Below, one piece after another: positions 27,415-36,800 of a stretch of DNA of 64,000 bases. The position numbers were made by a program, and so were the translations under genes. Source of the stretch: Bacteroidales bacterium (lineage in GTDB: Bacteria; Bacteroidota; Bacteroidia; Bacteroidales; Paludibacteraceae); assembly GCA_022783865.1 (NCBI GenBank), contig JALFYY010000010.1, positions 62,001 to 126,000 of the forward strand. Direction: 5' to 3'. Position 1 is the first letter of the stretch. Each line of letters begins with the position of its first letter. The notes beneath the pieces are model-generated. The model was given only the letters and a program-made list of their open reading frames with translations, was not told the DNA's origin and ran no database searches.

Positions 27415-28515
27415 ATGAAACGTACTTCTATATTTATGTATGCTCTTTTGGCGGTTATGATGCTGAATGCATCTCCCAAATCAGGACATTACGAACAATT
27501 GGATGGCACTTCAGCAGCCGGTCTTTGTGAAGCTATCGGAAAAGTGGCTTCCAAAGGATATCATTCTTTGGGATATGACGGCTTATATACTGCTTATAGA
27601 ACTACCGACAGTAAAAATGGTAGAATATGGGATATGTATAGCAATTGTGATTTTTCCTATTCTAATACATGTGGCAATTATAAAAATGAATGTGATTGCT
27701 ACAATCGTGAACATTCCGTTCCTCAATCTTGGTGGGGAAAAGGTACAACTAATCAAGGATGCGATATATTCATTGTACTTCCTACAGATGGAAAGGTAAA
27801 CGGCATGCGTTCTAACTATCCTTTTGGTGAAGTAGGCACTGCCTCTTATACATCTAAAAATGGCAGTAAACGTGGAAGTTCTGCAATGTCAGGCTATTCG
27901 GGTGTGGTCTTCGAACCTGTTGATGAGTACAAAGGTGATTTTGCCCGTGGTATCATGGGGGCGATGCTGAAGTGGAGAGGGAAATGGACACAAAGTGAGG
28001 GCAACTCAACTTTCACTGGCAATTACACTTCTTCCGGCAACTATGGTTTCACTCCATACGCTGTAGCTCTTTTTATGAAGTGGCATCGTGAAGACCCAGT
28101 CTCCCAAAAGGAACTCGACCGTAACGATGGTATCGAGAAAACCCAAGGTAACCGCAATCCTTTCATCGACTATCCTTGCTTGGCAGAATACCTTTGGGGA
28201 AATAAGAAAGACCAGAAACTTGACCTGAGTAAACTCATGTCGGCATACGACCCTAATTATTTCTCGTCCGACCAATCGGGGTGCAATTGCCAAACTACCG
28301 ATATCGAAGACGCAACTGCAGAACCTTTTTATTTTGTGCAAGTGAACGGTAACAATCTTTCTGTTGTTTCAGAGCAGATTGCCAATATCGTGGTTTACGA
28401 CGTAATGGGACGTATGCTCACTTATCAAACCACCGACTGCTTACAACTTTCTTTGCAGAAAGGTATCTACCTGTTGCAAATCGACGGAACAACGCAGCGT
28501 ATCATGATCCCATAA
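27415..28515 (+). CDS. Secreted endonuclease I with T9SS-type C-terminal domain
   Basis: A 366-residue exported nuclease. The endonuclease I core shows YNREHSVPQSWWG (catalytic His-metal region), DIFIVLPTDGKVNGMRSNYPFG and a late NPFIDYPCLAEYLWG. The last ~65 residues (NIVVYDVMGRMLTY to GIYLLQIDGTTQRIMIP) form a T9SS sorting domain, so it should be secreted through T9SS to degrade extracellular DNA or RNA. Several paired Cys fit an exported protein. Confidence 0.9.
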   Translation: MKRTSIFMYALLAVMMLNASPKSGHYEQLDGTSAAGLCEAIGKVASKGYHSLGYDGLYTAYRTTDSKNGRIWDMYSNCDFSYSNTCGNYKNECDCYNREHSVPQSWWGKGTTNQGCDIFIVLPTDGKVNGMRSNYPFGEVGTASYTSKNGSKRGSSAMSGYSGVVFEPVDEYKGDFARGIMGAMLKWRGKWTQSEGNSTFTGNYTSSGNYGFTPYAVALFMKWHREDPVSQKELDRNDGIEKTQGNRNPFIDYPCLAEYLWGNKKDQKLDLSKLMSAYDPNYFSSDQSGCNCQTTDIEDATAEPFYFVQVNGNNLSVVSEQIANIVVYDVMGRMLTYQTTDCLQLSLQKGIYLLQIDGTTQRIMIP

Positions 28516-28530
28516 GACACAGCACATAAT

Positions 28531-29076
28531 ATGAATACAGAAAAACAATACGATACTGTTACACACCGTTGCCGCGAAATCTTTATCTATAAGATGAAGG
28601 ACTACGGACCTTCGTGGAGAATTATGCGACCGCAAACCGTCAACGACCAACTCTTTATCAAAGCCAAACGCATCCGGGAGATTGAGACTACCGGCGTGAA
28701 TTTGGTAGGGGAGAGTATCGATGGCGAACTTATGGCGATAGTCAACTATTCCATCATCGGGCTCATTCAGCTCGAATGCGGTTATGCCGATAGCGTGGAT
28801 ATGAGCCGTGAGCATGCGCTTGACTTGTACGATAAGTATCTCGACCGTGCCAAAACGCTTATGATCAACAAGAACCATGATTACGGAGAAGCTTGGCGCG
28901 ATATGTTGTCCGAGTCAATAACAGATATCATTTATACCAAGATTCTGCGTAATAAGTCAATCACGGCGAACGACAATCAAACCTTGATTTCCGAAGGGGC
29001 TGACGGCAATTATTTCGATATGCTCAACTATGCTGTCTTCAACCTTATTAAGATAGACGAACAAAAGAGTGCCTGA
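28531..29076 (+). CDS. DUF1599 family protein
   Basis: A 181-residue cytoplasmic protein containing two similar halves: IFIYKMKDYGPSWRIMRPQ and LMINKNHDYGEAWRDM, each followed by KxxRIxxIET/ILRNKSI-like segments. This doubled pattern defines DUF1599, whose activity is not established. It precedes DoxX and tpiA, an order common in Bacteroidales. Confidence 0.85.
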   Translation: MNTEKQYDTVTHRCREIFIYKMKDYGPSWRIMRPQTVNDQLFIKAKRIREIETTGVNLVGESIDGELMAIVNYSIIGLIQLECGYADSVDMSREHALDLYDKYLDRAKTLMINKNHDYGEAWRDMLSESITDIIYTKILRNKSITANDNQTLISEGADGNYFDMLNYAVFNLIKIDEQKSA

Positions 29077-29100
29077 CTATAACTATAAATAGTGTACACA

Positions 29101-30207
29101 ATGAAGAACAAACTCGTTTTGCGTATCATCGGCTCTGTGAGCCGTGCTTTGCTTGGACTTACCTTTGTCTTTTCTGGTTTCGTAAAGGCGGTTGACCCGT
29201 TGGGAACAACTTATAAGATTGAAGATTACCTCAATGCTTTCGGTGGTTTCTTCACTGCCTTTTTGCCTGCTGCCGAAGTGTTTGCATGGCTTTTGATTGC
29301 ATTTGAGTTCTTGTTGGGTATCTGCTTGTTATGCAATATCCGTACGCAAATTACATCCTGGTTGGCACTGCTCATGATGCTCTTTATGACGCCCCTCACG
29401 CTCTATATTGCCATTGTCAATCCTGTCAGCGATTGTGGCTGTTTCGGTGATGCTGTGGTGCTATCCAACTGGGCGACTTTCTGGAAGAATATCGTATTGC
29501 TCTGTTTGGTTATATTGCTTCTTCTGACGAAGAAATACATACCGCAAACCCTCAATTGGACAGCCGAGTTGGGTATCTTTCTTTTGGCTGTCGGTTTGCT
29601 TTTAGGCGTAATGCTTTGGGCGAAGCTCCACCTGCCAATGGCGGATTTCCGACCGTATAAAGTAGGAAACCATATTCCCACGCTCATGGAGTATCCTGAA
29701 GATGCGGCTCCCGATGTGTATCGGACTACCTTTGTGTACGAACAGAACGGAGTGGAACAAGAGTTCACGCTCGAGAACTATCCGAAAAACGACAGCACAT
29801 GGACTTTTGTGCGGCAGAACACCGTTCTTGTGCAGAAAGGTTACGAACCGCCTATCCACGACTTCAGCATTACCACCGAAGACTTTGAGGATATCACCTA
29901 CGAGGTGTTGGAATCCCAACAGCCCGTAGTGTTGGTCATCATGTACGATCTGCATAAAACCGACCGACGACAGGCACAGAAATTGAACCGGCTCTACGAA
30001 CAAACGCTCTTCGACGGTGGTGAGTTTTATGCCTTGACGGGCTCAGGGCACGACGAAGTGGAGCAGTTCCGGCAAGAAACTGATGCGCAATATCCTTTCT
30101 GCACTACCGATCCTGTTACGCTCAAAACCATTGTTCGTGCCAATCCTGGTGTGATAGTGTTGCAATCCGGTACGGTAGTGGATAAATACAATTTGCGCAA
30201 CCGGTAA
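29101..30207 (+). CDS. DoxX family membrane protein (BT_3928-like)
   Basis: A 369-residue protein: about four N-terminal TM helices of the DoxX type (LGLTFVFSGFVKAVDPLGTTYK, FLLGICLLCNIR, PVSDCGCFGDAVVLSNW), further helices, then a soluble part from about residue 190 resembling the thioredoxin-like tail of this family. The CGC in the loop suggests redox chemistry. I take ATG 29101 as the start rather than 29092. It sits between DUF1599 and tpiA; exact role unknown. Confidence 0.82.
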   Translation: MKNKLVLRIIGSVSRALLGLTFVFSGFVKAVDPLGTTYKIEDYLNAFGGFFTAFLPAAEVFAWLLIAFEFLLGICLLCNIRTQITSWLALLMMLFMTPLTLYIAIVNPVSDCGCFGDAVVLSNWATFWKNIVLLCLVILLLLTKKYIPQTLNWTAELGIFLLAVGLLLGVMLWAKLHLPMADFRPYKVGNHIPTLMEYPEDAAPDVYRTTFVYEQNGVEQEFTLENYPKNDSTWTFVRQNTVLVQKGYEPPIHDFSITTEDFEDITYEVLESQQPVVLVIMYDLHKTDRRQAQKLNRLYEQTLFDGGEFYALTGSGHDEVEQFRQETDAQYPFCTTDPVTLKTIVRANPGVIVLQSGTVVDKYNLRNR

Positions 30208-30271
30208 ACAGCAGTACAACATCAATAATGGAACAAATATATAATAAACTAAAATAAACATCAGTACAACT

Positions 30272-31027
30272 ATGAGAACAAAAATGGTTGCAGGTAACTG
30301 GAAAATGAATAAAACCCTGCAAGAAGGAGTAGCATTGGCTACAGAACTCAAAACAATCCTGACCGGTGCACAGCCCAAGTGTGAAGTAGTGATCGGTACA
30401 CCTTTCATTCACTTGGCTACTGTGGCTGAAATCATCAAAGATTCGCCTATCCGTTTGGCGGCAGAGAACTGTGCCGACAAAGAAAAAGGTGCCTATACCG
30501 GTGAGGTATCGGCTCAGATGGTGAAATCTACGGGTGCAGAATATTGTATTTTGGGTCACTCGGAGCGCCGTGCTTACTATCACGAAGATTATGATATTCT
30601 GCGTGAGAAAGTATTGCTCGCTTTGACTAACGGACTGAAACCCATCTTCTGCATTGGCGAAGTGAAAGAAGAACGCGAGAGCGGTCGTCAGAACGAAGTG
30701 GTAAAAGCCCAATTGGAAGGCTCTGTATTCAATCTTTCGGCTGAAGATTTCGCTAAGATTACTTTGGCGTACGAACCCGTTTGGGCTATTGGTACTGGGC
30801 TTACTGCTACTCCTCAGCAAGCACAAGATATGCACGCTTATATCCGTGGCTTGATTGCAGAGAAATATGGTGAGCAGGTAGCCGAAAACACTACAATCCT
30901 CTATGGCGGTTCTTGCAATGCGAAGAATGCTGCAGAACTCTTTGCTAACCCTGATGTTGACGGTGGCTTGATTGGTGGTGCGTCTCTGAAAGCAGAAGAC
31001 TTCAAAGCCATTATTGACGCTCGCTGA
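30272..31027 (+). CDS. tpiA: Triosephosphate isomerase
   Basis: TIM-barrel enzyme, 251 residues. [12 protein letters not shown] holds the catalytic Asn-Lys; [10 protein letters not shown] holds the catalytic His; [12 protein letters not shown] holds the catalytic Glu; [14 protein letters not shown] binds phosphate. It interconverts DHAP and GAP in glycolysis. Confidence 0.98.
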   Translation: MRTKMVAGNWKMNKTLQEGVALATELKTILTGAQPKCEVVIGTPFIHLATVAEIIKDSPIRLAAENCADKEKGAYTGEVSAQMVKSTGAEYCILGHSERRAYYHEDYDILREKVLLALTNGLKPIFCIGEVKEERESGRQNEVVKAQLEGSVFNLSAEDFAKITLAYEPVWAIGTGLTATPQQAQDMHAYIRGLIAEKYGEQVAENTTILYGGSCNAKNAAELFANPDVDGGLIGGASLKAEDFKAIIDAR

Positions 31028-31043
31028 TATAATTATTAGTCCG

Positions 31044-31111
31044 GTAGAGACGCGATTTGTCGCCTCTAAAAGGTCAAACATTGCAGTGTAGAGACGGGGC
31101 ACGCCCCGTCT
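31044..31111. repeat. Two adjacent 24-nt palindromic repeats of both types
   Basis: 31044-31067 is the AT-stem type and 31088-31111 the GC-stem type (AGACGGGGC / GCCCCGTCT around a short loop). They follow tpiA and could also act as a terminator or mRNA 3' stabiliser. Confidence 0.8.
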
Positions 31112-31143
31112 CACTGTAGTGGTAATGCGACCCTCGTTCGCAA

Positions 31144-31217
31144 TACGCCGCAAGGCGTACTAATTAATGGAGAACAAATTGCCCGATAATGCAATATTAA
31201 CTATTAATTATTAACTG
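31144..31217. repeat. TACGCC hairpin plus AT-rich repeat
   Basis: TACGCC-GCAA-GGCGTA (31144-31159) is a six-pair stem capped by a GNRA-type loop. The AT-rich repeat at 31193-31217 ends 12 bp before the glycosyltransferase start. Confidence 0.65.
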
Positions 31218-31229
31218 CTAACTGTCATT

Positions 31230-32249
31230 ATGCCTCGTTTCTCGGTTGTCATTCCTGTTTATAACCGTCCTCAAGAACTCGATGAGTTGTTGGACAGTTT
31301 GTGCCGTCAGCACTATACGCAGTTCGAAGTGATAGTGGTGGACGATGGTTCGGCTACACCTTGCGAGGAAGTATGTACGCATTATGTAGGGCAGTTGGAT
31401 ATACATTATTTCTACAAGCAGAATGCTGGTCCGGGTCCTGCGCGTAACTATGGTGCTCAGCGGGCAAAAGGTGAGTACCTCATTATTTTGGATAGCGATG
31501 TCATTTTGCCCGAACACTATTTCGACGAGATAGTCCGTGAGTTGGATACTGCTCCGGCTGATGCTTTCGGAGGACCTGACAGGGCGCACGATAACTTTAC
31601 GCCCGTGCAGAAAGCCATCAACTATGCTATGACTTCTTTCTTCACCACGGGGGGAATTCGTGGTGGTAAAAAGAAGATGGACAAGTTTTATCCGCGTAGT
31701 TTCAACTTGGGTATCCGCACTGATGTGTTTTGTGCTCTGAATGGCTTTGCCGCCATGCGTTTTGGCGAAGATATCGATTTGAGTATCCGTATTTTCTCGG
31801 CAGGCTGTCAGTGCCGTTTGTTTCCCGAAGCCTGGGTGTGGCATAAACGGCGAGCCACTTTCCGCCAATTCTTCAAGCAGGTGCACAATTCCGGTATTGC
31901 TCGCATCAATCTTTATAAGAAATATCCTTCCTCTCTGAAATTGGTGCATTGCCTGCCGGCAGTGTTCACCTTGGGTGTTGCGGTATTGTTGCTTTGTATT
32001 ATCGTCGGATTGGTTATTCCCGTCTATTGGCTCGCTATCGTGGCGGCAATATTGTTGGCGGCTTATGGGTTGCTCATTCTGACGGATGCGGGCTTGCGGA
32101 ACAAAAGCGTATATATCGGTCTGCTTTCCGTTGTTGCAGCTTTTATTCAGCTGATAGGTTACGGCACAGGTTTCTTGCGTGCCTTTTGGCAGCGTGTCGT
32201 CTTGCACAAAGACGACTTTCAAGCCTTCCGACGCAATTTCTACAAATAA
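31230..32249 (+). CDS. Glycosyltransferase family 2, membrane-associated
   Basis: A 339-residue GT2 enzyme. RFSVVIPVYNRPQEL, VVDDGSATPC, GPGPARNYGAQRAKGEYLIILDSD (DXD-like) and FGEDIDLSIRI mark the GT-A catalytic domain. Two to three TM helices at about residues 240-300 attach it to the membrane. Expected to add sugars to an envelope glycan or lipid. Monocistronic, with a REP/AT-rich block upstream. Confidence 0.85.
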   Translation: MPRFSVVIPVYNRPQELDELLDSLCRQHYTQFEVIVVDDGSATPCEEVCTHYVGQLDIHYFYKQNAGPGPARNYGAQRAKGEYLIILDSDVILPEHYFDEIVRELDTAPADAFGGPDRAHDNFTPVQKAINYAMTSFFTTGGIRGGKKKMDKFYPRSFNLGIRTDVFCALNGFAAMRFGEDIDLSIRIFSAGCQCRLFPEAWVWHKRRATFRQFFKQVHNSGIARINLYKKYPSSLKLVHCLPAVFTLGVAVLLLCIIVGLVIPVYWLAIVAAILLAAYGLLILTDAGLRNKSVYIGLLSVVAAFIQLIGYGTGFLRAFWQRVVLHKDDFQAFRRNFYK

Positions 32250-32253
32250 TATT

Positions 32254-32271
32254 GATGCGGTATATCGCATC
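32254..32271 (-). terminator. Hairpin GATGCG/CGCATC
   Basis: A 6-bp stem with a 6-nt loop. On the minus strand it runs into AATATTATTT, so it may end the leftward RNA copy B transcript. A very similar but longer hairpin lies at 32812. Confidence 0.45.
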
Positions 32272-32370
32272 CTGAATATCTGATAAGATTGTCGGAGTAT
32301 TATCTGCTCTTGTTGCGATAATCAACCATTCTTGTGCGTAGTAAATGTTTGATGTCTAACTGTTTGTAGT

Positions 32371-32479
32371 CTTGTCAAAGATCACCGTGCTTTCTCTCTG
32401 TCTCCCGACGGAGTTGACATTGCCATGAGGAAAGCACATGTCTCATAGCGGATGGATGGGCAACTTGCAGGCTGGAGTT
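32371..32479 (-). ncRNA. Structured RNA candidate, copy B
   Basis: Homologue of the block at 11971-12081. A minus-strand -7 box (TATCTTTG, 32487-32494) lies about 8 nt before it and no gene lies downstream on that strand, so this is a free-standing transcript rather than a leader. GTGCTTTC pairs exactly with GAAAGCAC across an inner GTC-GGGA-GAC hairpin. The 3' block TGATCTTTGACAAG is identical in both copies. Family not recognised. Confidence 0.55.
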
Positions 32480-32486
32480 TGTTTTG

Positions 32487-32562
32487 CAAAGATAATACAT
32501 TTTTGTCCATTTTCATTCCCGAACTTTTGGGAATGGATTATGACTTTTTCTGTTTATCTTTG
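32487..32562. promoter_or_regulatory. Symmetric divergent promoter pair with central palindrome
   Basis: Minus-strand TATCTTTG at 32487-32494 and plus-strand TATCTTTG at 32555-32562 flank the dyad ATTCCC-gaactttt-GGGAAT (32515-32534). Its centre is about 33-34 bp from each box. This looks like a shared operator for the two RNA transcripts. Confidence 0.55.
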
Positions 32563-32568
32563 CAGCAC

Positions 32569-32657
32569 AATTGCATATATATATCATTGGCTACTTATGT
32601 GGCACTGCAGAAATAATATCGCATCATCATGATATCTGCATTGCACGTCGCTTTTTC
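32569..32657 (+). ncRNA. Small RNA candidate (~90 nt) with own promoter and terminator
   Basis: It starts just after the plus-strand TATCTTTG and ends in a hairpin (32602-32611 with 32635-32644, plus ATATC/GATAT at 32616-32635; one mismatch, one bulge) followed by CTTTTTC. It has no convincing ORF. It is transcribed divergently from RNA copy B. Confidence 0.4.
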
Positions 32658-32691
32658 ACAGCACCTCATCAGCACTCTTCGCGTACCCTTG

Positions 32692-32724
32692 GCAAGGGTC
32701 ATACAGGGATTATACAAGGGTTGT
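32692..32724. repeat. 3 x 11-bp tandem array
   Basis: GCAAGGGTCAT, ACAGGGATTAT, ACAAGGGTTGT. It is the inverted, slightly diverged copy of the array at 5422-5454. Confidence 0.75.
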
Positions 32725-32811
32725 TAGCTGATAAAATGCAGGTCCTTATTGTACATGATGTATATACATACCGATAGAAGTTCTGCTGTTTTATCGGACA
32801 GCGTAAAAAGA

Positions 32812-32835
32812 AAGGATGCGGTATTTCGCATCCTT
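32812..32835 (-). terminator. Intrinsic terminator of thiL
   Basis: AAGGATGCG/CGCATCCTT with a 6-nt loop; on the minus strand it is followed by TCTTTTTAC. Confidence 0.85.
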
Positions 32836-32855
32836 CATACAGATTGGCTTTGTTG

Positions 32856-33881
32856 TTATGCAAATGCCTGCCAGCCTTGTGCTTTTAGTGCAAGTTCTTC
32901 GCCGTTGCGTCCTACTAACTTCATGCCGGCTTCCGGTTTTAGAATATGCCCGACAATATAAACATCGTCAAGCGGTATAAGTTTTTCGTAATCGCTGATA
33001 GAACAAGTGAATATCAGTTCATAATCCTCACCGCCGTTCAATGCGCAAGTAACAATGTTCAGGTTCATTTCTTCTGCCTGTACAGCCGCTTCGTAGTTGA
33101 TAGGGATTTTGTCTTCATACACTGCGCAACCTACGCCCGATTGCCGGCAGATATGCATCAGTTCCGAACTTAGTCCGTCGGATATGTCCATCATTGCTGT
33201 TGGATGAATACCGGCTTTATGCAACTGCTCGATAATATCTTTCCTTGCTTCGGGCTTGAGTTGGCGTTCCAATAGATACTCTTTGCCTTCGAAATTGGGC
33301 GTGGCATTCTCATTCCCTCGCAACGCTATGCGCTCTCTTTCCAACAACTGCAATCCCAAATAGGCAGCACCCAAGTTGCCCGTTACGCAGATAAGGTCAT
33401 TCTCTTTGGCTCCGTTGCGGTAAACGATGTCTTCTTTTTTCGCTTCGCCGATACAAGTAATGCTGATGGTCAGACCGGTCATCGAAGCGCAAGTGTCACC
33501 GCCTACGAGGTCCACACCGTACTTCTCGCAAGCCAAACGGATACCCGAGTAAAGGGCTTCAAGGTCCTCTACGGCAAACCGTTTGCTGATACCTAACGAT
33601 ACTACTATTTGTGTGGGTTTGCCGTTCATGGCATAGATATCGGAGAAATTGACAACAGCAGCCTTGTAGCCCAAATGCTTCAGTGGCACATACTCCAAAT
33701 TGAAGTGAATACCCTCTAATAGCAAGTCTGTGGTTACCAAACTGCGTTTGTCGCCATGGTTCATTACGGCAGCATCGTCGCCGATACCTTTCTCGGTGGA
33801 AGGCTGTTGCGGCTGGATGTCTTTGGTGAGACGGTGGATTAGACCAAATTCTCCCAAGGCGGATATTTCTGTCCTGCTCAT
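32856..33881 (-). CDS. thiL: Thiamine-monophosphate kinase
   Basis: AIR-synthase-fold kinase of 341 residues that phosphorylates TMP to the cofactor TPP. EFGLIHRLTKD, GIGDDAAVM (metal/nucleotide loop), TTDLLLEGIHF, VGGDTCAS and MDISDGLSSEL match the family. I start at MSRTEIS (33881), four codons inside the longest frame. It lies 21 bp after tyrS and is probably co-transcribed with it. Confidence 0.94.
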   Translation of the reverse strand: MSRTEISALGEFGLIHRLTKDIQPQQPSTEKGIGDDAAVMNHGDKRSLVTTDLLLEGIHFNLEYVPLKHLGYKAAVVNFSDIYAMNGKPTQIVVSLGISKRFAVEDLEALYSGIRLACEKYGVDLVGGDTCASMTGLTISITCIGEAKKEDIVYRNGAKENDLICVTGNLGAAYLGLQLLERERIALRGNENATPNFEGKEYLLERQLKPEARKDIIEQLHKAGIHPTAMMDISDGLSSELMHICRQSGVGCAVYEDKIPINYEAAVQAEEMNLNIVTCALNGGEDYELIFTCSISDYEKLIPLDDVYIVGHILKPEAGMKLVGRNGEELALKAQGWQAFA

Positions 33882-33902
33882 AGTTGACAACACGGATGTT
33901 GG

Positions 33903-35195
33903 TTAGCGTACCACTACCAAATAATAGTTCTTTTTCCCTTTTTGGAAGAGGATATATTTGTCGTTGAGCAATGCCTCTTTGGTGATGAGTGTGTCAACGC
34001 TGGTCAGTTTCTCTTTGTTCATCGAGAAGCCGTTTGCCAATATCATCTTGCGTGCCTCGCCTTTCGATGGGAAGATTTGTGTATGTTCAGCCAATAAGTC
34101 CAACGGACGGATGCCTTCGGCAAGCAGGTCACGTGAGATTTCGAATTGAGGCACACCCTCAAATACTTGTAACAATGTTTCTTCGTCCAACTGGTGAAGT
34201 GCGTCGGCAGTGGCATTACCGAAAAGAATGTTGCTCGCTTCAACGGCTGCATTGTATTCTTCTTCGGAGTGTACCATGATGGTCACTTCTTTTGCTAAAC
34301 GCTTTTGCAAGATGCGCAAGTGCGGTGCAGCTTGGTGTTCGGCAATCAAACTGTCGATTTCTTCTTTGGGTAGCGAAGTGAAGATTTTGATGTAGCGCTC
34401 GGCATCCGTATCGGTTACATTGAGCCAGAACTGATAGAACTTATATACTGAAGTATAGCGTTTGTCCAACCAGATATTGCCGCTTTCGGTCTTGCCGAAT
34501 TTGCCTCCGTCCGCTTTGGTAATCAACGGACAAGTGAGTGCATATGCTTCGCCGCCACCCATACGCCGGATCAGTTCCGTTCCTGTGGTAATGTTGCCCC
34601 ATTGGTCGCTTCCGCCCATCTGCAGTTTGCAGTTTTTATGCTTGTTCAGATAAACGTAGTCATAACCTTGCAACAATTGATAGGTGAACTCGGTGAACGA
34701 CATACCTTGAGAATATTCGCCATTGAAACGTTTCTTTACGGAGTCTTTTGCCATCATGTAGTTGACGGTGATGAGTTTGCCTATTTCGCGGGCGAAATCG
34801 AGGAACGAGTAGTCTTTCATCCAATCGTAGTTGTTGACGAGTTCGGCGGCATTGGGGGCATCGGAGTTGAAATCTAAGAACTTCTCCAACTGATGTTTGA
34901 TAGCGGCTTGGTTATGACGGAGTGTCTCTTCTGTCAACAGATTGCGTTCGGCTGATTTGCCCGACGGGTCGCCAATCATTCCGGTGGCACCGCCAATCAA
35001 TGCAATAGGTTTGTGTCCGCAGCGTTGCAAATGGCGCAGCATCATAATGCCACAGAGATGTCCTATGTGGAGTGAATCTGCCGTAGGATCGATGCCGAGA
35101 TAGGCAGTAGTCATTTCTTTTTGCAGTTGTTCTTCGGTTCCGGGTATGATATCTTGCAGCATACCTCTCCAGCGCAGTTCGTTTACAAAGTTCAT
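33903..35195 (-). CDS. tyrS: Tyrosyl-tRNA synthetase
   Basis: Class I synthetase of 430 residues. [11 protein letters not shown] is the HIGH motif, KFGKTESG is the KMSKS-type loop in the bacterial TyrRS form, and a C-terminal S4-like RNA-binding domain ([19 protein letters not shown]) follows. The minus-strand TAACTTTG at 35322 is the likely promoter, leaving a ~120-nt leader. Confidence 0.97.
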   Translation of the reverse strand: MNFVNELRWRGMLQDIIPGTEEQLQKEMTTAYLGIDPTADSLHIGHLCGIMMLRHLQRCGHKPIALIGGATGMIGDPSGKSAERNLLTEETLRHNQAAIKHQLEKFLDFNSDAPNAAELVNNYDWMKDYSFLDFAREIGKLITVNYMMAKDSVKKRFNGEYSQGMSFTEFTYQLLQGYDYVYLNKHKNCKLQMGGSDQWGNITTGTELIRRMGGGEAYALTCPLITKADGGKFGKTESGNIWLDKRYTSVYKFYQFWLNVTDTDAERYIKIFTSLPKEEIDSLIAEHQAAPHLRILQKRLAKEVTIMVHSEEEYNAAVEASNILFGNATADALHQLDEETLLQVFEGVPQFEISRDLLAEGIRPLDLLAEHTQIFPSKGEARKMILANGFSMNKEKLTSVDTLITKEALLNDKYILFQKGKKNYYLVVVR

Positions 35196-35321
35196 AGTTT
35201 ATGATTTTTGATAGAGTTATTCTTTGTCAATCAATGCTTTTGTATGGAAGATACCGTTGCGGCGTCCCGATAAGGAACTGCTGTGCGCTGATATTTCTTC
35301 TAAAAAGCATATTTCGGACTG

Positions 35322-35329
35322 CAAAGTTA
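35322..35329 (-). promoter_or_regulatory. Promoter -7 box (TAACTTTG) of tyrS-thiL
   Basis: Minus-strand TAACTTTG, 127 bp before the tyrS start. Confidence 0.6.
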
Positions 35330-35392
35330 CGACTTTTCTGTGCATAACGCAAATTTTTCTGCAAAACTCTTGCGGGGTTCAAAAAGTTGTAG

Positions 35393-35400
35393 TACTTTTG
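35393..35400 (+). promoter_or_regulatory. Promoter -7 box (TACTTTTG) of tRNA-Gln
   Basis: TACTTTTG, 26 bp before the tRNA 5' end. Confidence 0.65.
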
Positions 35401-35425
35401 CAGTCGCTTCCGACAAGCGGAGTAT

Positions 35426-35496
35426 TGCCTAATGGTGTAATGGTAGCACTACAGATTCTGGTTCTGTCTGTCTGGGTTCGAGTCCTGGTTAGGCAA
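35426..35496 (+). tRNA. tRNA-Gln(CTG)
   Basis: The acceptor arms TGCCTAA/TTAGGCA pair fully. The anticodon stem ACAGA/TCTGT encloses loop TTCTGGT, giving anticodon CTG. The T-loop GGTTCGAGTCC is standard. CCA is not encoded. A terminator follows. Confidence 0.95.
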
Positions 35497-35501
35497 CAAT
35501 A

Positions 35502-35530
35502 AAAGGAGTGAAATGGTTCGCTCCTTTTTT
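35502..35530 (+). terminator. Terminator after tRNA-Gln
   Basis: AAAAGGAG pairs with CTCCTTTT around a short stem-loop and runs into T6. Confidence 0.8.
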
Positions 35531-35541
35531 GTATCTGTAGT

Positions 35542-35565
35542 GTAGAGACGCGATTCATCGCGTCT
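35542..35565. repeat. 24-nt palindromic repeat, AT-stem type
   Basis: Perfect copy: AGACGCGAT-TC-ATCGCGTCT preceded by GTAG. Confidence 0.8.
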
Positions 35566-35631
35566 GAAAGTTCCGATACATCTTGTAGAAACGGTGTGTA
35601 CTATACATTGTCTCTTTGTCCAATATCCTTC

Positions 35632-36705
35632 TTATTGTTGTAGAAGCCAATCAAGATTGGCAGGAGAAAGGGCTTCAGCGAGGAATTGCTGATAGTCGGC
35701 TTTCGCTAATAATTCATATCGCAAAGGAGCACCCAGTTTCTGCAGTTCATCAACCATAGGCTGTATTTTCTCAACAGTAGAATAAGGGTCGTTTTCGCTG
35801 GCAACGATACACAGAGGCGTTTTGCTGACCCTTTTTGCTTTGGTGTTCTGAGCAGGGTAAGAAGCAATCACCATACCGCCATTGCAAAGCGTAGGGTAGT
35901 CGGTGAGCAAGCGCCATACGCCTGTTCCGCCAAACGATTCGCCGATGATGTATATGCGTTCAATGGCGTGGTTCTGCTTGAAGTCTTGTATGAATCGGTA
36001 TAGCCCTTCCGACATCTTGCAGCCCAATACGGGGCGTCGTTCGTTCCAATATCTGTCTTTGCGGCATTGCGGCAAAACAACCCAGGCGCTGTATTGCGTG
36101 CTGTCCAAATAATTCATCAATTGTTGTACTAAACGGCGGCGCACTTGCAGTTCGTTGTCAATACCGCGGGCGGAACTGTTGTGCAGATATACAATAAGTG
36201 TCTTAGGAATAGCCGTACCGGTGGCGGTTTGGCGGTATTGCAGATTTACATGCTGGTTGATGGCAAAATTATGTGCTTCGAATCGCTGTAAAGTGGCGTA
36301 ACTCCCTTTCGCAACAGGCTTTTTTGCCTTTTCCCAAGCAATGAAACCGCCGTCTAACTCAATGATGGTATAACCGGCTTTTTCCAACGTTGTTGCGGCT
36401 TGTTTGCTGCGTCTTCCTGAACGGCAATATATGGCAATGGTGTTGGAGGCATTGTCTTTGCCGGCAATGATAGTGCTAACATTGTCCACAAAGGCAATAT
36501 CCTGCATATTCGCTAATGAGGCTCCGGGAATATGCCCTTGTGCATATTCTTGAGGGGTGCGCACATCCAAAAGTAGGATGGTTTCGTTCCAAAGCGTTTG
36601 CTCGAACTTGTCCACTGAAACAGAGGTAAAGGCAAATGCTGACTGATTGGCACAGAATAGTAATGCCACGATAAAGATGTTGCTGAAAGTAATATGTTTA
36701 ATCAT
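35632..36705 (-). CDS. Exported rhodanese-alpha/beta-hydrolase fusion protein
   Basis: A 357-residue exported protein (signal peptide 1-26). Residues 30-130 are a rhodanese domain with LLLDVRTPQEYAQGHIPGA and the active Cys94 in CRSGRRS. Residues 165-357 resemble a small alpha/beta hydrolase: IYLHN-like strand, nucleophile Ser257 in GESFGG, and a candidate acid in SENDPY. Near the C-terminus the usual catalytic His (GxGH-xxW) seems replaced by Asp-Tyr (KADYQQF). Function unknown; sulfur transfer plus a binding-only hydrolase fold is possible. Confidence 0.7.
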   Translation of the reverse strand: MIKHITFSNIFIVALLFCANQSAFAFTSVSVDKFEQTLWNETILLLDVRTPQEYAQGHIPGASLANMQDIAFVDNVSTIIAGKDNASNTIAIYCRSGRRSKQAATTLEKAGYTIIELDGGFIAWEKAKKPVAKGSYATLQRFEAHNFAINQHVNLQYRQTATGTAIPKTLIVYLHNSSARGIDNELQVRRRLVQQLMNYLDSTQYSAWVVLPQCRKDRYWNERRPVLGCKMSEGLYRFIQDFKQNHAIERIYIIGESFGGTGVWRLLTDYPTLCNGGMVIASYPAQNTKAKRVSKTPLCIVASENDPYSTVEKIQPMVDELQKLGAPLRYELLAKADYQQFLAEALSPANLDWLLQQ

Positions 36706-36800
36706 AGTGCTGTTGTTTTTGTTATGAATGCTGTGGGTGTGGAAGCACTTGTGCGGTCTTCGCTTGCAATATGCTGTCCGTCATACTTTTGCCCGATACG

